NCBI RefSeq assembly: GCF_025602895.1
Contig: NW_026516295.1
Coordinates: forward strand, 62,001 to 126,000
DNA from: Polychytrium aggregatum
Taxonomy: Eukaryota > Chytridiomycota > Chytridiomycetes > Polychytriales
Length of the DNA stretch: 64,000 bases
Reading direction: 5' to 3'
Shown: positions 9,898-19,700 of the stretch, in pieces
How the letters are laid out: the number at the start of each line of letters is the position of its first letter
Position numbering within the stretch: position 1 is the first letter of the stretch
Notes under the pieces: generated by a model
Told to the model about the DNA's origin: nothing
Seen by the model: only the letters and a program-made list of their open reading frames with translations
The model's database searches: none
Made by a program: the position numbers and the translations under genes

Positions 9898-11925
9898 CTA
9901 GTTGTTCTGTGTAAAGTTGTCCCATTCGGCATGCACCGTCGGGGTGAAGCCGCCGTACATTTTGTCCTCCTTGACCGTCGAGATGAACCCGGCCTCGCCG
10001 ATCTGGAGGTGCCCGATCTCGTTCTCGCACGTATTGATGTCCTCGCCGTACCGCACTATCCGGTTGCCGATGGCCCGGACCGATTTGCGTGTCGTGACGT
10101 TGCAGTAGTCGTCGGGACTGGATGTCTGGAACCGAGACAGAGTGTGGGCGGTATCAAGAGCAAATCGCATCGGATGCTGGAGCGCTCGGCGGGCCTCCGT
10201 GAATCCGGGCGTCTTGATGGTCGCCCGCATCGTCACCCAGTAGATGATCTCGGCAACCTTGCTCAGGATCGCCGTTATCGAGCCGATCGCTGCGATGATG
10301 ATCGGGAGCGACGGGATCGACAGCATTCCGGCTCCGGCAAACCCGTAGTAGTCGCAGTTGACCGTCAGCGACGGATTGTACTGCATGATGGCGTAGTGTG
10401 CCGACGCTCCGATCCCGACGGCCACGCCCCGATACATGGCCTCGGTGTGGTAGTATCCGTCAGGATAGGTTGCCCACGAGAGGTAGTTGCAGAAGGTGGC
10501 GCCTTGGGATGGGTAGTAGCTGGCGTTGAGGACCGACTGGAAGACGCTCTGGCGGATCAGCGGCAGCACTCCGTAGCTGTCGGTGGTCTCGCGGAAGGCC
10601 AGCTGGGCCGTCCGGGCAAAGCTCGACGGCGATGTCGGATAGGCCACCGAGAACGACCTCGAGGGACTCGATGCTGCCACCAGTCGACCGCCCGTCACCA
10701 TCGACCACTGGTCCGACACAAAGCTGTACTGGATGACTCCGACTCCGACCTGGACAAACACAACGCATTCTTGCTGGAAGGTCGAGTTGACGACGGTCTG
10801 GGCAATGTCGTCAAAGACACTTCCTGCCGGGAGCGTGACGCTCATCTCGAGCATGAATCCGCGGCTGTTGGACGAGAGGACCGAGCTGACGATGTTGGAG
10901 GCGCCGTTGGTGTTGATCGAGGGCTGCGGCTGTCCGTCGTCGCACTCGGCCTGGATGATGTAGACCGGTCCCTGGCCTTCGATCGTGAACGAGTCCATCG
11001 GATTGTTCATTGGCCAGCCGGCCCAGGCGCCGATGATGCCGTCCGACAGCGGTAGTCCGTAGTTGTAGACGGTGGCAAAGTCGGCGTCGCCCTGGATGAA
11101 CTGCTGGATGGCAATGTTGGGCGACAGAACCGAGCCGATATAGTTTGGCGGATTGCATGTTCCCTGGAGCAGGAAGGTCTCGGTGGCGTCCCACACGAAC
11201 GAGATGCTGCATCCAATCAGGATCAGCTCCGAGACAATCTCGATGAGGCAGCTGATCTGGATGATCTTGTAGCCGGGGCTCCTCTTTCCCTTGACCCAAA
11301 AGTCGGCAATCTCGGCCACGGTGATCTTCCCGCGGACCAGGTCGCTTGCGGTCATCGAGAGCCGGATGATGTCGGAGATGCGGGTGCTGGCATGGTGGGC
11401 GAGCAGGGCGCAGGCAATCACAAACAGCTGGAGAAAGTTGTAGACCCAGATCCCGGGCATGACGGTGTAGAGCGCAATGATGAAGATTCCCGTCACGAAC
11501 GTGTGCGCAACAACCGCAACCGCCAGCCATGCCATGATCTGCGTCACCTCGTTCGACAGGAACTTGATCGTTTCCTTGAAGGCGGACGAGTTCATGGCTG
11601 CCGTTTTGACTTGCTTCAGGAGCAGCAAGACGGGATGGGCCCGGCCCAAGCTCTCTTGGGTCGATGTCCTGCGAGACCAGCGGCCCAGGCTCGGATTCAG
11701 CCAGACGTTCGCACTCTCGGTCTTGACGACCTTCTGGATGAATTGCTGATTACTTGTCTTGCCCATGTCTGTTCCCACCGCCAATGTGGTCCTTCCAAGC
11801 GAGAGGAATTTGTTTTTCTCATTATTCAGTGCTGGGCGTAGAGTTGCTCCCAACGACGCCTGACTTGCATCATAGCCTTGGTTCTCGTCACCGTTGTTAC
11901 GTTGCTTCTGATGCTCCTGCGCCAT
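9898..11925 (-). CDS. Unknown multi-pass membrane protein, 675 residues
   Basis: A single uninterrupted frame with an ATG at 11925 and a stop at 9898, so intronless, unlike most neighbours. About 120 hydrophilic residues lead into paired helices at roughly 131-155 and 158-178. A third helix lies near 221-247 (IQISCLIEIVSELILIGCSI). A large, probably extracytoplasmic region of about 300 residues has several cysteines and N-x-S/T sequons. A fourth helix lies near 560-585 (IPSLPIIIAAIGSITAIL), before a cytosolic tail. I do not recognise the family. The arrangement (helix bundle, big ectodomain, final helix) would fit a receptor-like or sensor protein, but there is no motif to prove it. Confidence 0.8.
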   Translation of the reverse strand: MAQEHQKQRNNGDENQGYDASQASLGATLRPALNNEKNKFLSLGRTTLAVGTDMGKTSNQQFIQKVVKTESANVWLNPSLGRWSRRTSTQESLGRAHPVLLLLKQVKTAAMNSSAFKETIKFLSNEVTQIMAWLAVAVVAHTFVTGIFIIALYTVMPGIWVYNFLQLFVIACALLAHHASTRISDIIRLSMTASDLVRGKITVAEIADFWVKGKRSPGYKIIQISCLIEIVSELILIGCSISFVWDATETFLLQGTCNPPNYIGSVLSPNIAIQQFIQGDADFATVYNYGLPLSDGIIGAWAGWPMNNPMDSFTIEGQGPVYIIQAECDDGQPQPSINTNGASNIVSSVLSSNSRGFMLEMSVTLPAGSVFDDIAQTVVNSTFQQECVVFVQVGVGVIQYSFVSDQWSMVTGGRLVAASSPSRSFSVAYPTSPSSFARTAQLAFRETTDSYGVLPLIRQSVFQSVLNASYYPSQGATFCNYLSWATYPDGYYHTEAMYRGVAVGIGASAHYAIMQYNPSLTVNCDYYGFAGAGMLSIPSLPIIIAAIGSITAILSKVAEIIYWVTMRATIKTPGFTEARRALQHPMRFALDTAHTLSRFQTSSPDDYCNVTTRKSVRAIGNRIVRYGEDINTCENEIGHLQIGEAGFISTVKEDKMYGGFTPTVHAEWDNFTQNN

Positions 11926-12658
11926 TCCGTGCTATCACGTCGAGCAAGCCTCTTGCCGATATATAGGCGGTTATCGCTGGCTGAGGGGCGGCGATTTCTT
12001 GGGTTATGTGATCCAGAGACCCAAAGCCAGGGCTGAGCCGTGGCTCAGCATCGACTCGTACCTGATCAGCTTTCCTCGCTTTGAGCTGGCGTTGCTGAGG
12101 AACAGGTGCAGGGTCACCTTGGGCTGTCCCTGTTCAATCAATTTACCCAGTCGGGATCCATCCAGTCGTGATTGCCTGACGTATGCGGTGCTCCGCAGCA
12201 AGTGGACACCCCCCGCAGCCTGTCCATGTGAATCACACTGAGCAAGTATCGAATTTCTCCGCACGCATGTTCAAATACCGCTGCATTGAACGTTTCGAGC
12301 CCCACCTGCACACCCGATGCAGCCTGCTCTCAACCCCGGCTCTCGCTGGCCAGAAAGGAGCACTTGCCATCCAGCCGTCTCTCCCTGTCAAGCATTCGTT
12401 GCTCATCAGCGTGAGGAAATGCGCAATGTTCACATTGAACAAATCAAAACGGAATTCCTGTTGTTTTATCAGAGTTATGGCATTGTCCAGAACACAATGC
12501 GAGCTGGAGCGTCGGAGGGCAACGACACAGGGAGCTGAAGTGAATATTTGCGGCTTCTGTTCTTCACAAACAACTACTCCGAACCTTGTCAACGTCCGGT
12601 GCAAGTTTTGATTGTCCGTTGCTAGAGGCACAGTTGGGACATTTACAGGCAATCCAAT
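11926..12658. other. Intergenic region upstream of the membrane gene and left flank of the transposon
   Basis: Holds the presumed promoter of the 675-residue membrane protein at its left side. No gene is supported. The last bases before the transposon read AGGCAATCCAAT; I could not identify a target-site duplication shared with the right flank. Confidence 0.45.
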
Positions 12659-12671
12659 AAAAAACGGGACA
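12659..12671 (+). repeat. Left terminal inverted repeat of the Fanzor transposon
   Basis: AAAAAACGGGACA, read inward. Perfect inverted match to 16350-16362 and matching 34532-34544 in the relic. It is the presumed transposase-binding or cleavage end. Confidence 0.8.
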
Positions 12672-12729
12672 CCCGGGTTTTTGACCATTCATCGAATATT
12701 TTGTTACCCAATGTTATCGCGTGCTGGCC

Positions 12730-13662
12730 ATGACCATTCGCCACACATCCGACTTTCGCACCGCCGCATTGCGATGCTACGCCCTCATCCATAGCCTGCG
12801 TAAGGTCGCCTCCATATTCAGTGTATCCAAGAGCACCATCCATCGATGGCACCGAGGATGCAAGCTGGATGACCCATCCCGGGTCCCAGCTCGCAGATCC
12901 ACTTTCTTCGAGCAGGCATGTCCAGTCATTCGCACCCTGATTGAACAGGACCCGTTCCAGACTGGTCCTGTGTTGCGATGCAAGCTCGAGTCCATCCTCC
13001 AGAGGAAAGTATCACTCTCACTCTGCCACACTGCCATCCACCGAGCAGGTCTCTCACACAAGAGGGCAACACACCTCTACAAGTCCAAGCGACTGGATGA
13101 GCGACTGGCACAGTTCAGGGACCAGGTCCGTTCCATCGACCCACGACGGCTCGTTTTTGTCGACGAGACAGGGATCAGGAAATCCATTTTCCCTCTTTAC
13201 GGATACTCGCCGAAGGGTGCTCTGCTTCGCCAGCGCAATCACATGAAACACAAGTCTGTCTCGGCTGCATTTGCCATCAACCACTCTGGTGTGCTGCATC
13301 GCATGTACATCCCCACATCATTCAAGACACACTCGATGGTCGAGTTCTTTGAGCGAGCGAGCTTCCCAGACGACTCTGTGATTGTGATGGACAATGTCAG
13401 CATGCACAAGACAATGGCTGTCCTGGACTGCATCGAGCGCCGAGGATGGTCAGTGATCTTCACCCCATCTGCTTCACCCGACTTCAATCCCATCGAGAAC
13501 TTCTTTGGGATTGTGAAGCATCAGTACAGGAAGGTGGCAGCGCTGAATGCGTCCGAGGGGTTCAAGATCGGGATGGTGACCCTGTTTGAGTCTGCCGTTC
13601 GGAGGGTGCTTCCAGATGTCTTCCCACGGCTGATTGAGCGAGCGATGCGCTTCTGGGGTTGA
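12730..13662 (+). CDS. DD34E transposase, Tc1/mariner-IS630 superfamily
   Basis: Cut-and-paste transposase of 310 residues. An N-terminal helix-turn-helix (about residues 10-45, SLRKVASIFSVSKSTIHRWH) precedes a second HTH-like region that ends with an Arg/Lys-rich linker. The DDE catalytic core follows: D145 in LVFVDETG, D221 in VIVMDNVSMHK and E256 in SPDFNPIENFFG. The spacing between the last two is 34 residues, hence DD34E. The core includes the family's usual YSPKG and MKHKS surroundings. The ATG at 12730 is chosen because it begins just before the HTH; a GTG at 12721 is in frame. There is no intron and no internal stop. It probably mobilises the whole element by its TIRs, including the nuclease gene downstream. 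Confidence 0.92.
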   Translation: MTIRHTSDFRTAALRCYALIHSLRKVASIFSVSKSTIHRWHRGCKLDDPSRVPARRSTFFEQACPVIRTLIEQDPFQTGPVLRCKLESILQRKVSLSLCHTAIHRAGLSHKRATHLYKSKRLDERLAQFRDQVRSIDPRRLVFVDETGIRKSIFPLYGYSPKGALLRQRNHMKHKSVSAAFAINHSGVLHRMYIPTSFKTHSMVEFFERASFPDDSVIVMDNVSMHKTMAVLDCIERRGWSVIFTPSASPDFNPIENFFGIVKHQYRKVAALNASEGFKIGMVTLFESAVRRVLPDVFPRLIERAMRFWG

Positions 13663-13777
13663 GCTCCCCAATCACGCCGCCATTTTCACGCTCAAATCCC
13701 TGGCTTGAACCTCTCGGCGATTTTTGAACAGGGTCACTTCCCCAACCAGCCCGCGCAGACGGGTTCCTGCTCTCGGG

Positions 13778-13784
13778 TATAAAT
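13778..13784 (+). promoter_or_regulatory. TATA box upstream of the Fanzor gene
   Basis: TATAAAT lies 127 bp before the Fanzor ATG, in the short gap after the transposase stop. It suggests that the nuclease has its own promoter rather than relying on readthrough from the transposase. Confidence 0.5.
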
Positions 13785-13910
13785 GCCACACCTTCGTCCT
13801 GCTGCTTTCTTCCCTCATCTCGCCTTGATCTGATCATCGCGCTATTGTACGATAAAAAAGTCTCTGCTCTGACCAGTACCACTGGCAGGCATCCAGCATC
13901 CTCTGCCCCC

Positions 13911-16277
13911 ATGCCTCCGAAGCGTAAGGGTACCGGTGATGGCCAGCCTCGGCCACCCAGGCCCAAGAAAGCCAAGTCACAGTCGGAGCCTGTCTCTGGT
14001 TCGTATTCTGATCCCACGCATGCTTGTTTCTCTGTTGCTCCGTCGCTCACCACCACTGCTTCTGCAGATCCAATGGATGTCGATCCCACCGAGCCTGGTC
14101 CCTCATCTGGTCCTGTCAAGCGATGTCCCAAGTGCGATGGCACCGATCACGAACGTTGCAACACCAGCAAGTGTCCCGAATACCGGCCCCTCAAGAGTTC
14201 TGTCGTCCCACTCGTGGATGGAAGGTCATCCGCCCCTCAGTTCAGCTGCTTCAAGCAGACGATGGATGGCTGTTGTCTCAATCCCGCTCTCCGCGACAAG
14301 ATCCAGGCCACCGTCGAGGCCATGACCCAGATCCAGTTCGAGGCATCCAGGCTGCTCAACCTGCACATCCTCCGGTGCATCGAGCAGGATCTTCCCGTCC
14401 CCGTCATCTCCAAGTCCACCCCTGCTTTCATCCGCCAATGCTTTAAGATCGTCCAGGCCGGTGCCCTCTCCCCGACCGGGGACAATGAGAAATACAACGA
14501 GCATCTGGTCGCTTCCTTTCGCGACTACCAGACCACTCGGCACGCAGACCTGCCTCCGGCCCCTTGTCTGCCTGATGGTGCTCACAGTCAGCTTCTCACA
14601 CTGGCTGTCAATGCCTATGCCACCAACTGCACCACCCACCTCGACCTGGCCTACTGGCGACTCCTTCGCCGCTTCTGCGCTGCCGTCTTCCCAGCCAACA
14701 AGCATAAGCACGACGCCATCGAGGCCTGTCTCGAGCTCTTCGAGAAACCAGGGCCGACTCCACCCAAGGCCGATCTCGAGTTCCTCTATCCCGACTTTGG
14801 CCACATCCTGGACGAGTTTCGGTACAGCAACGACCAGGACCGCTTCCGGGCCCTCCATCGCCTCTCACACCATGTGGGAATCCTCGCCCGAGACAAGATG
14901 GTCGACAATGTCCACAAGTGGATCGACTGTGACATGCCCGCCCTCCGAGTCACCGAGCTGCAGCGCCAGGCCAAGCTGGACAGCCTCACTGCCCGAGGCA
15001 TTCCCTCCGACGACAAGAGGTTCACCAAGGCCAAGTCTGAGCTCGGCACCACCAAGTCCAAGATCAACAAGCTGGCATCCAGACTCAAGTGGGCCCTCAA
15101 GCAGCTCGCTCTCGACACTCCTCCGGCCGTGTGCACGATGGTCCCTCTGTGCACTGCGAAGGCCAAGTACATCAAGATTGACACGGCCACTCTCTGGGAT
15201 CTCCTGGGTCCAAAGAAGCGCCTTGGACTCACCAGGGACATGCTTAAGGAAGAAGGTGATGACGGTGTCAACAACCAGGATCGTCTCTGGCGCAGTTGCT
15301 TCAAGCTGCGTAGTTCCCTCTTCCAAGAGCGGGACGTGAACAAGAAGCTGTTCAACTACGAGATCAGCACCGATGGCATTGGATGCACCATCGGTCTCGT
15401 CAAGTTTGTGCCTCGAACCGATCGCACCGAGACCATCGAGCCTCCTCCGACTGCCGAACAGCGTATCCAGGCCCACATCGGCGACCCAGACCCCAACCGT
15501 ACCACTTGGATTGGAATCGACCCAGGCGTCGGCTCCATCTTCACGGCGGTCATCCAAGCACCGGGTCACCAAGACGAGGTGGTCTCATTCTCCAATGGTC
15601 ACTACCAGCACATGTGTGGCCATACGTCCAACACCAAGTGGCACAATATCATGAAGTATCGACTCAGCATCGAGACCTGGATGTCGACCACCCCCTCGCC
15701 CAAGGTGTCGTCCTCGGAGGCTTTCAAAGTCCATCTCACCCATGTCCTGCGACCGGAGCTGCGAGTGCAGCTCGACTTCCACCTTGGCAAGAAGGCCCGT
15801 CACCATCGCTTCACGGGCCACAAGAGGCGCCAAGTGGCCGTCGACAGGATGTGCAAGGCCGTCCTGAAGCACGCCCCGATACGGACCGATGTGGTGATCG
15901 CCTTTGGCAATGCATCATGGCGACAGGGCAAGGGCTATGCATCCAGCCCTCGGAGGCAGCGGTTTGCTCGGTACTTTGAGCAATTCGAGCACCACCGACG
16001 CCGTCCCAATCACCATCATGGAAGCGTCAAGGTGGCCTCGACGAACGAGTTCAACACCTCGCAAGTGTGCTCCAAGTGCCTGGAGCCAGTTCGGTTGGAA
16101 GGACTCGATGCGCCCAGTGTTGCGAATTCCCACTTTGTCAGGAGCTGCAAGAATCCCAGCTGCCGGACAGTGTGGAATCGCGACGTCAATGCGGCGCGCA
16201 ACATGATCACAGTGTGCAGGTCGATTGTGGAGATCGGAGAGCGACCGGCGGTTTTCACTCGGAGGCTGCCAAAGTGA
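13911..16277 (+). CDS. Fanzor1-type RNA-guided DNA endonuclease (eukaryotic TnpB homologue)
   Basis: 788 residues from the ATG at 13911 (MPPKRKGTGDG); longer in-frame starts upstream are less likely. The N-terminus is basic with a probable bipartite nuclear localisation signal (KRK, then RPPRPKKAK). Near residues 70-90 is a zinc-knuckle-like CPKCDGTDHERCNTSKCP. A long helical middle follows. The RuvC-like core has D537 in IGIDPGVGS (RuvC-I). The RuvC-II position reads VIAFGNAS without a catalytic Glu. E713 lies in NEFNTS immediately before a zinc ribbon (CSKC...CKNPSC), and D758 lies in NRDVNAARNM (RuvC-III). This D/relocated-E/D layout is the one described for Fanzors. The family cuts DNA using a scaffold RNA encoded at the 3' end of its own gene. 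Uninterrupted, intronless and co-oriented with a transposase inside shared TIRs, so it looks functional. Its role for the element (copy maintenance or homing) is inference from TnpB. Confidence 0.92.
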   Translation: MPPKRKGTGDGQPRPPRPKKAKSQSEPVSGSYSDPTHACFSVAPSLTTTASADPMDVDPTEPGPSSGPVKRCPKCDGTDHERCNTSKCPEYRPLKSSVVPLVDGRSSAPQFSCFKQTMDGCCLNPALRDKIQATVEAMTQIQFEASRLLNLHILRCIEQDLPVPVISKSTPAFIRQCFKIVQAGALSPTGDNEKYNEHLVASFRDYQTTRHADLPPAPCLPDGAHSQLLTLAVNAYATNCTTHLDLAYWRLLRRFCAAVFPANKHKHDAIEACLELFEKPGPTPPKADLEFLYPDFGHILDEFRYSNDQDRFRALHRLSHHVGILARDKMVDNVHKWIDCDMPALRVTELQRQAKLDSLTARGIPSDDKRFTKAKSELGTTKSKINKLASRLKWALKQLALDTPPAVCTMVPLCTAKAKYIKIDTATLWDLLGPKKRLGLTRDMLKEEGDDGVNNQDRLWRSCFKLRSSLFQERDVNKKLFNYEISTDGIGCTIGLVKFVPRTDRTETIEPPPTAEQRIQAHIGDPDPNRTTWIGIDPGVGSIFTAVIQAPGHQDEVVSFSNGHYQHMCGHTSNTKWHNIMKYRLSIETWMSTTPSPKVSSSEAFKVHLTHVLRPELRVQLDFHLGKKARHHRFTGHKRRQVAVDRMCKAVLKHAPIRTDVVIAFGNASWRQGKGYASSPRRQRFARYFEQFEHHRRRPNHHHGSVKVASTNEFNTSQVCSKCLEPVRLEGLDAPSVANSHFVRSCKNPSCRTVWNRDVNAARNMITVCRSIVEIGERPAVFTRRLPK

Positions 16278-16370
16278 TTTGATTTATTTCTTGTGGCTTT
16301 GCTTGACGCAAGCACAGCACATACTACCTGTTCATGGAAACGGCTATATTGTCCCGTTTTTTTCTGAATA
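16278..16370 (+). ncRNA. Candidate Fanzor guide-scaffold (omega) RNA region
   Basis: Between the Fanzor stop and the right TIR there are about 72 bases. They contain a perfect 6-bp hairpin TGCTTG-ACG-CAAGCA (16300-16314) and an AT-rich stretch, and then the TIR itself. In characterised Fanzor systems the scaffold spans the end of the ORF and the 3' flank, and the guide is copied from DNA just beyond the element end. By that rule the guide here would start near 16367 (AATATAGTGTAACCC). The RNA may begin inside the ORF. This is positional inference; no covariance was tested. Confidence 0.45.
16350..16366 (-). repeat. Right terminal inverted repeat of the Fanzor transposon
   Basis: TGTCCCGTTTTTTTCTG. 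The first 13 bases are the exact reverse complement of the left end. The extra CTG is shared with the relic end at 34527 but not with the left end, which reads CAAT there. Confidence 0.8.
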
Positions 16371-16780
16371 TAGTGTAACCCTCCAAATGTAAGCCTGTGT
16401 GTTTGTTTGATGAAGATTTCGAATGTATATTGCTTGCGATGCATGTCGAAAAGGTGAGTTCACATGTTCAATAGATGTTGGTGCTGTTTGCCAAACGAAA
16501 GGAGTCATTCTAGAGCCCACATCATCATCATCGTCATCATCAGCCACGCACGTCCTTTAGCTGGCGAACTTGAGGGTGCCTTCCAGGAAGCCCAGAGCGT
16601 CGTCGAGGGATACATGGTCGCTGATCCACCTGAGGAGCATACACACAAGGGTGATTCAGTAGGGAGGTCATACACACAAATCCGGGTCTCGCTCTGCCGC
16701 TTTGATCCAGGATAGCCCCTCTTGTTCGGTTTGCATCCATCTGCTCATGACATCAAAACTGCATCTAGCTCTCGCGCGCT
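16367..16780. other. Intergenic; right flank of the transposon and 3' flank of the Vip1 gene
   Basis: No gene seen. Contains a short CATCATCATCATCGTCATC microsatellite around 16520-16540. Confidence 0.5.
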
Positions 16781-19700
16781 TTACCGTCTTGGCTTCACCG
16801 TGAGCGAATGTCGCGAGTCGAGCTGCAGGTCAATCAGATTGGGGTCTGAAGCGCCGGGACTGAAGCCGATCCTCAGCGAATACTCGCGAGGGACCTCAGG
16901 CGCTTCGCTCGATGCTAGTCCGCGTGTGCGTTCGTAAAGCTCAAAGCTGATCTGAGTCATATCTGTGGTCAAAGATAAAATAACGCAGCCCCATTCACAT
17001 AGAAATTTCACAAATGCGCGATGGTGTCAGTGCCATGCAGCCATGAGCGAGACAGCCCCTCCCGATAGTGATCGATGCATCAGCTCAAGATTCATGTCGC
17101 TGTGCTTACAGTCGAGTTCGCAAACTTCCGAGTGCGCGACCTTGGTGGGCAGCCCGGAGAGCAGAACAACGTTCAAGAGCGAAATGACCTTGCTCTCCTT
17201 GGTGAAGTACAGGCAGGTGCGGGGCTGGGTCGAAGGCTGGGTAGCGTCCTTCAGGTCCTCCAGGATCTCCCTAATCACCGCCTGTGCATTCAGCACACCA
17301 ATCTCAAGCTTCTCCTTCTCCTGTGGCGATCCAGGAAGGGCAAAGGGGCAAGAGTGCGAGTCTTTGGTTACCAAGTAGCTCGCGCATCGGGCTGTCAAAA
17401 TGCCGGTGACTATGCATGGGTTGACTGCCGACGTGTAGCTGCAAATGATCGAGAGACAGGGAGGGGTCGATGCACCACAATCGTGCTCCAGCGCCATCCA
17501 CGATGTTCCCCGCATGTACCGTGATTCCGTATTCTAGCGTGGCAATCACATCAAACAGGAGTTTGGCCTTGTCATAGAGCTGCTTCAGCACGTCGCGACC
17601 GTACTTGGGCGACGAGAAGATCACTAAGGAAAGGCCATGGTGATGAGCAGGTGGATATGGTTCCGTGCGTTGGGCCAGTTATGCTGTACTCTTCGCGGAC
17701 GACTGTGGACGACTGTGGACGACTGTGGCGTTGCGGTGCATGGGCGCACTCCAACCAGAACACCCCAGCGACAGCTTCGACTCACCCTCGATAAACTCGC
17801 GGTTGTGGAGGAGATCGTATTTGATTGAGTCATAGAGCTCCGAGATCTTGGAAGGTTCGAACGCAGTCCTCTCCACATCGCAAAAGTCGCGGAAGAGTTT
17901 CTCCCATCGTTCCTGGACAGGCATGCGAAAGGCGAGGACAAGTCAGATATCATCGCGGAGGGGAGAGTAAAGGCGCGAGAGGTGGTATCATCTGCAAATC
18001 CAAGCGGCTGCTTTCTTAATGGGTGTGGAGACGAGCGGTGGGGAGGGATGCCAGTGTGGTGGACATACCCGGAACAGGAATGGTGACTCGTTACAGCACC
18101 AGCGCGCTTGGATCTTCTCGACATCGTGATTTGCAAAGTTGGTTCTGAGGATCTCGCGGAGAAGGCTCAGGATGTCGATAACCTCCTGGGTCAGAATGAC
18201 GGGGTCCTCGGCGCCTTCGGGCAGCGCCAGCGTGGCGGGCAGCTGATGGTCGGGCTTCCCAGGGTTGATGATGGACTGCAGCTCAACCTTCACGGCCTCG
18301 GTCTGCTCCTTGGCTGCAACGCTATCGTCGAGCATCTCCTTGCTGACCTTGATCATGTCGTCCGGGATGTTGACGAGGTTCAAGAACGCTTGCACAAACA
18401 CCTGCGCCGTCGCCAGCACTCGGCCCTCGGAGCTGCTGAAGATCTTGACGTTATCCAGGACTTCCTTGTTGATGATGACGAGGTCCTTGCGCAGATTCTC
18501 GCCCAGATCTTTGCTGTGGTGACGACCGCCGTGGGTAAACTCACCACCCCACTTGACAATCAACTGAACCTTCTCGAGAGTCCGGGGCTCTTTCTTGCTG
18601 AACGAAGGCTTGACCTGGACCTTGGTTCCGGCTAGCTCGCCCTTGGCGGAGAGAATCATATTGAGCTGCTCCAGGGATGTTTGATCATCTAGGCCCTCCT
18701 TCAGAGCCATCTGGCAGGCTTCGCCAACGATCTTGAGCTGCTCGGGCTTCTTGAGGGCAACCTCCTCCTCTCCGCCGTTGAGGAGATCAAGGAAGTGCTT
18801 GCTCTTGAACGAAAACTAGATCGTATCCCATGGACGGCTGTCAGCGGACTATGCAGCACGACACAGAAGCCAGCCAGACGCAGCTGATGCTGCATGGCCA
18901 CATACCTTGAGCTTCTGTTTGGGTGTTCTGTCGCCGTGACGGAGCACCGAGAGGAAGGCCTTGAGTTTCCAGCGGCTGGAGTCGCTCGCTTGGCGGGAGA
19001 TGACGGCCTGGCGGTTGTAGGTCCATCCGGCCGTTTTGGTCACGGTCAAGAACAGCTCCCGCAGGATGCTCGCACACTTGTCGTAGTAGTCGGAGTTGCC
19101 CTTGACAAACGACCAGCCGTTGACATCGATGACGTAGGACTTGCCGTTGGCTCGGAGCAGATCGAACCCGCAGATTCGCTGGCCGAACGCCTTGGCGACC
19201 TTGGTGGCGATCTCCTTTTCCTCGTCGCTGAGCGGGGTGATGTAGCGCACTTCCTTGCCCTCGGCGTTGCGACGGACGACACCGTCGACGACAGGCGATC
19301 TGTGGATCATGGTATCGATGCTGTTAGCGAGCCCAGGCTACAGCCGCGATGGCAGACCTTGCCGTCAGAGTGCCAGGATGCAACCACGCACACCACGCAC
19401 GCCAGGCACCATTCGCTACCCGACTCACTTTCTGGTCTCGGCATGGGCATAATTCTCGCCGATGGTGTAGACCTTGACGTCCTCGGCATTGTCGACGGCC
19501 ATGAACTCCTCGTAGATAAAGTCGCCATCGGCTCGGACGGTCTGAAGGGACTCGACGTATTCACTGGATTTGTTGCCGACCTGTAGCATGGCGATGCCAA
19601 AAGTCATCGAGGGAGGCAACACATCGACACGCCGATATGTCAATACACCAATACACCAATACACCAGCGCATCGATCTATCGTCTCTGCAACCCATCCCG

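Larger units (their letters stand above)
12659..16366 (+). mobile_element. Tc1/mariner-IS630-type DNA transposon carrying a Fanzor1 gene
   Basis: The left end reads AAAAAACGGGACA (12659-12671). Its exact reverse complement TGTCCCGTTTTTT is at 16350-16362, within a slightly longer similar end TGTCCCGTTTTTTTCTG (to 16366). Between them lie two genes on the same strand: a DD34E transposase (12730-13662) and a Fanzor1-type nuclease (13911-16277), 248 bp apart. Both frames are open from start to stop, so this copy may still be mobile or recently mobile. A second copy of the right end occurs near 34527, proving that the end sequence is a repeated element feature. The TA duplication typical of this superfamily was not clearly found, so the outer boundaries are uncertain by a few bases. 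Confidence 0.85.

Noticed and set aside
9634-11055. 473-codon plus-strand open frame
   Set aside because: It is antisense to the 675-residue membrane protein, whose helices and composition are far more protein-like.
12658-16370. TA target-site duplication flanking the Fanzor transposon
   Set aside because: A TA occurs on the left edge, but the right edge reads CTGAATA after the TIR, so a clean duplication is not shown.
17304-17515. Extension of VIP1 exon 8 past its donor
   Set aside because: The open reading continues, but splicing to 17320 gives [13 protein letters not shown], the expected PPIP5K sequence.
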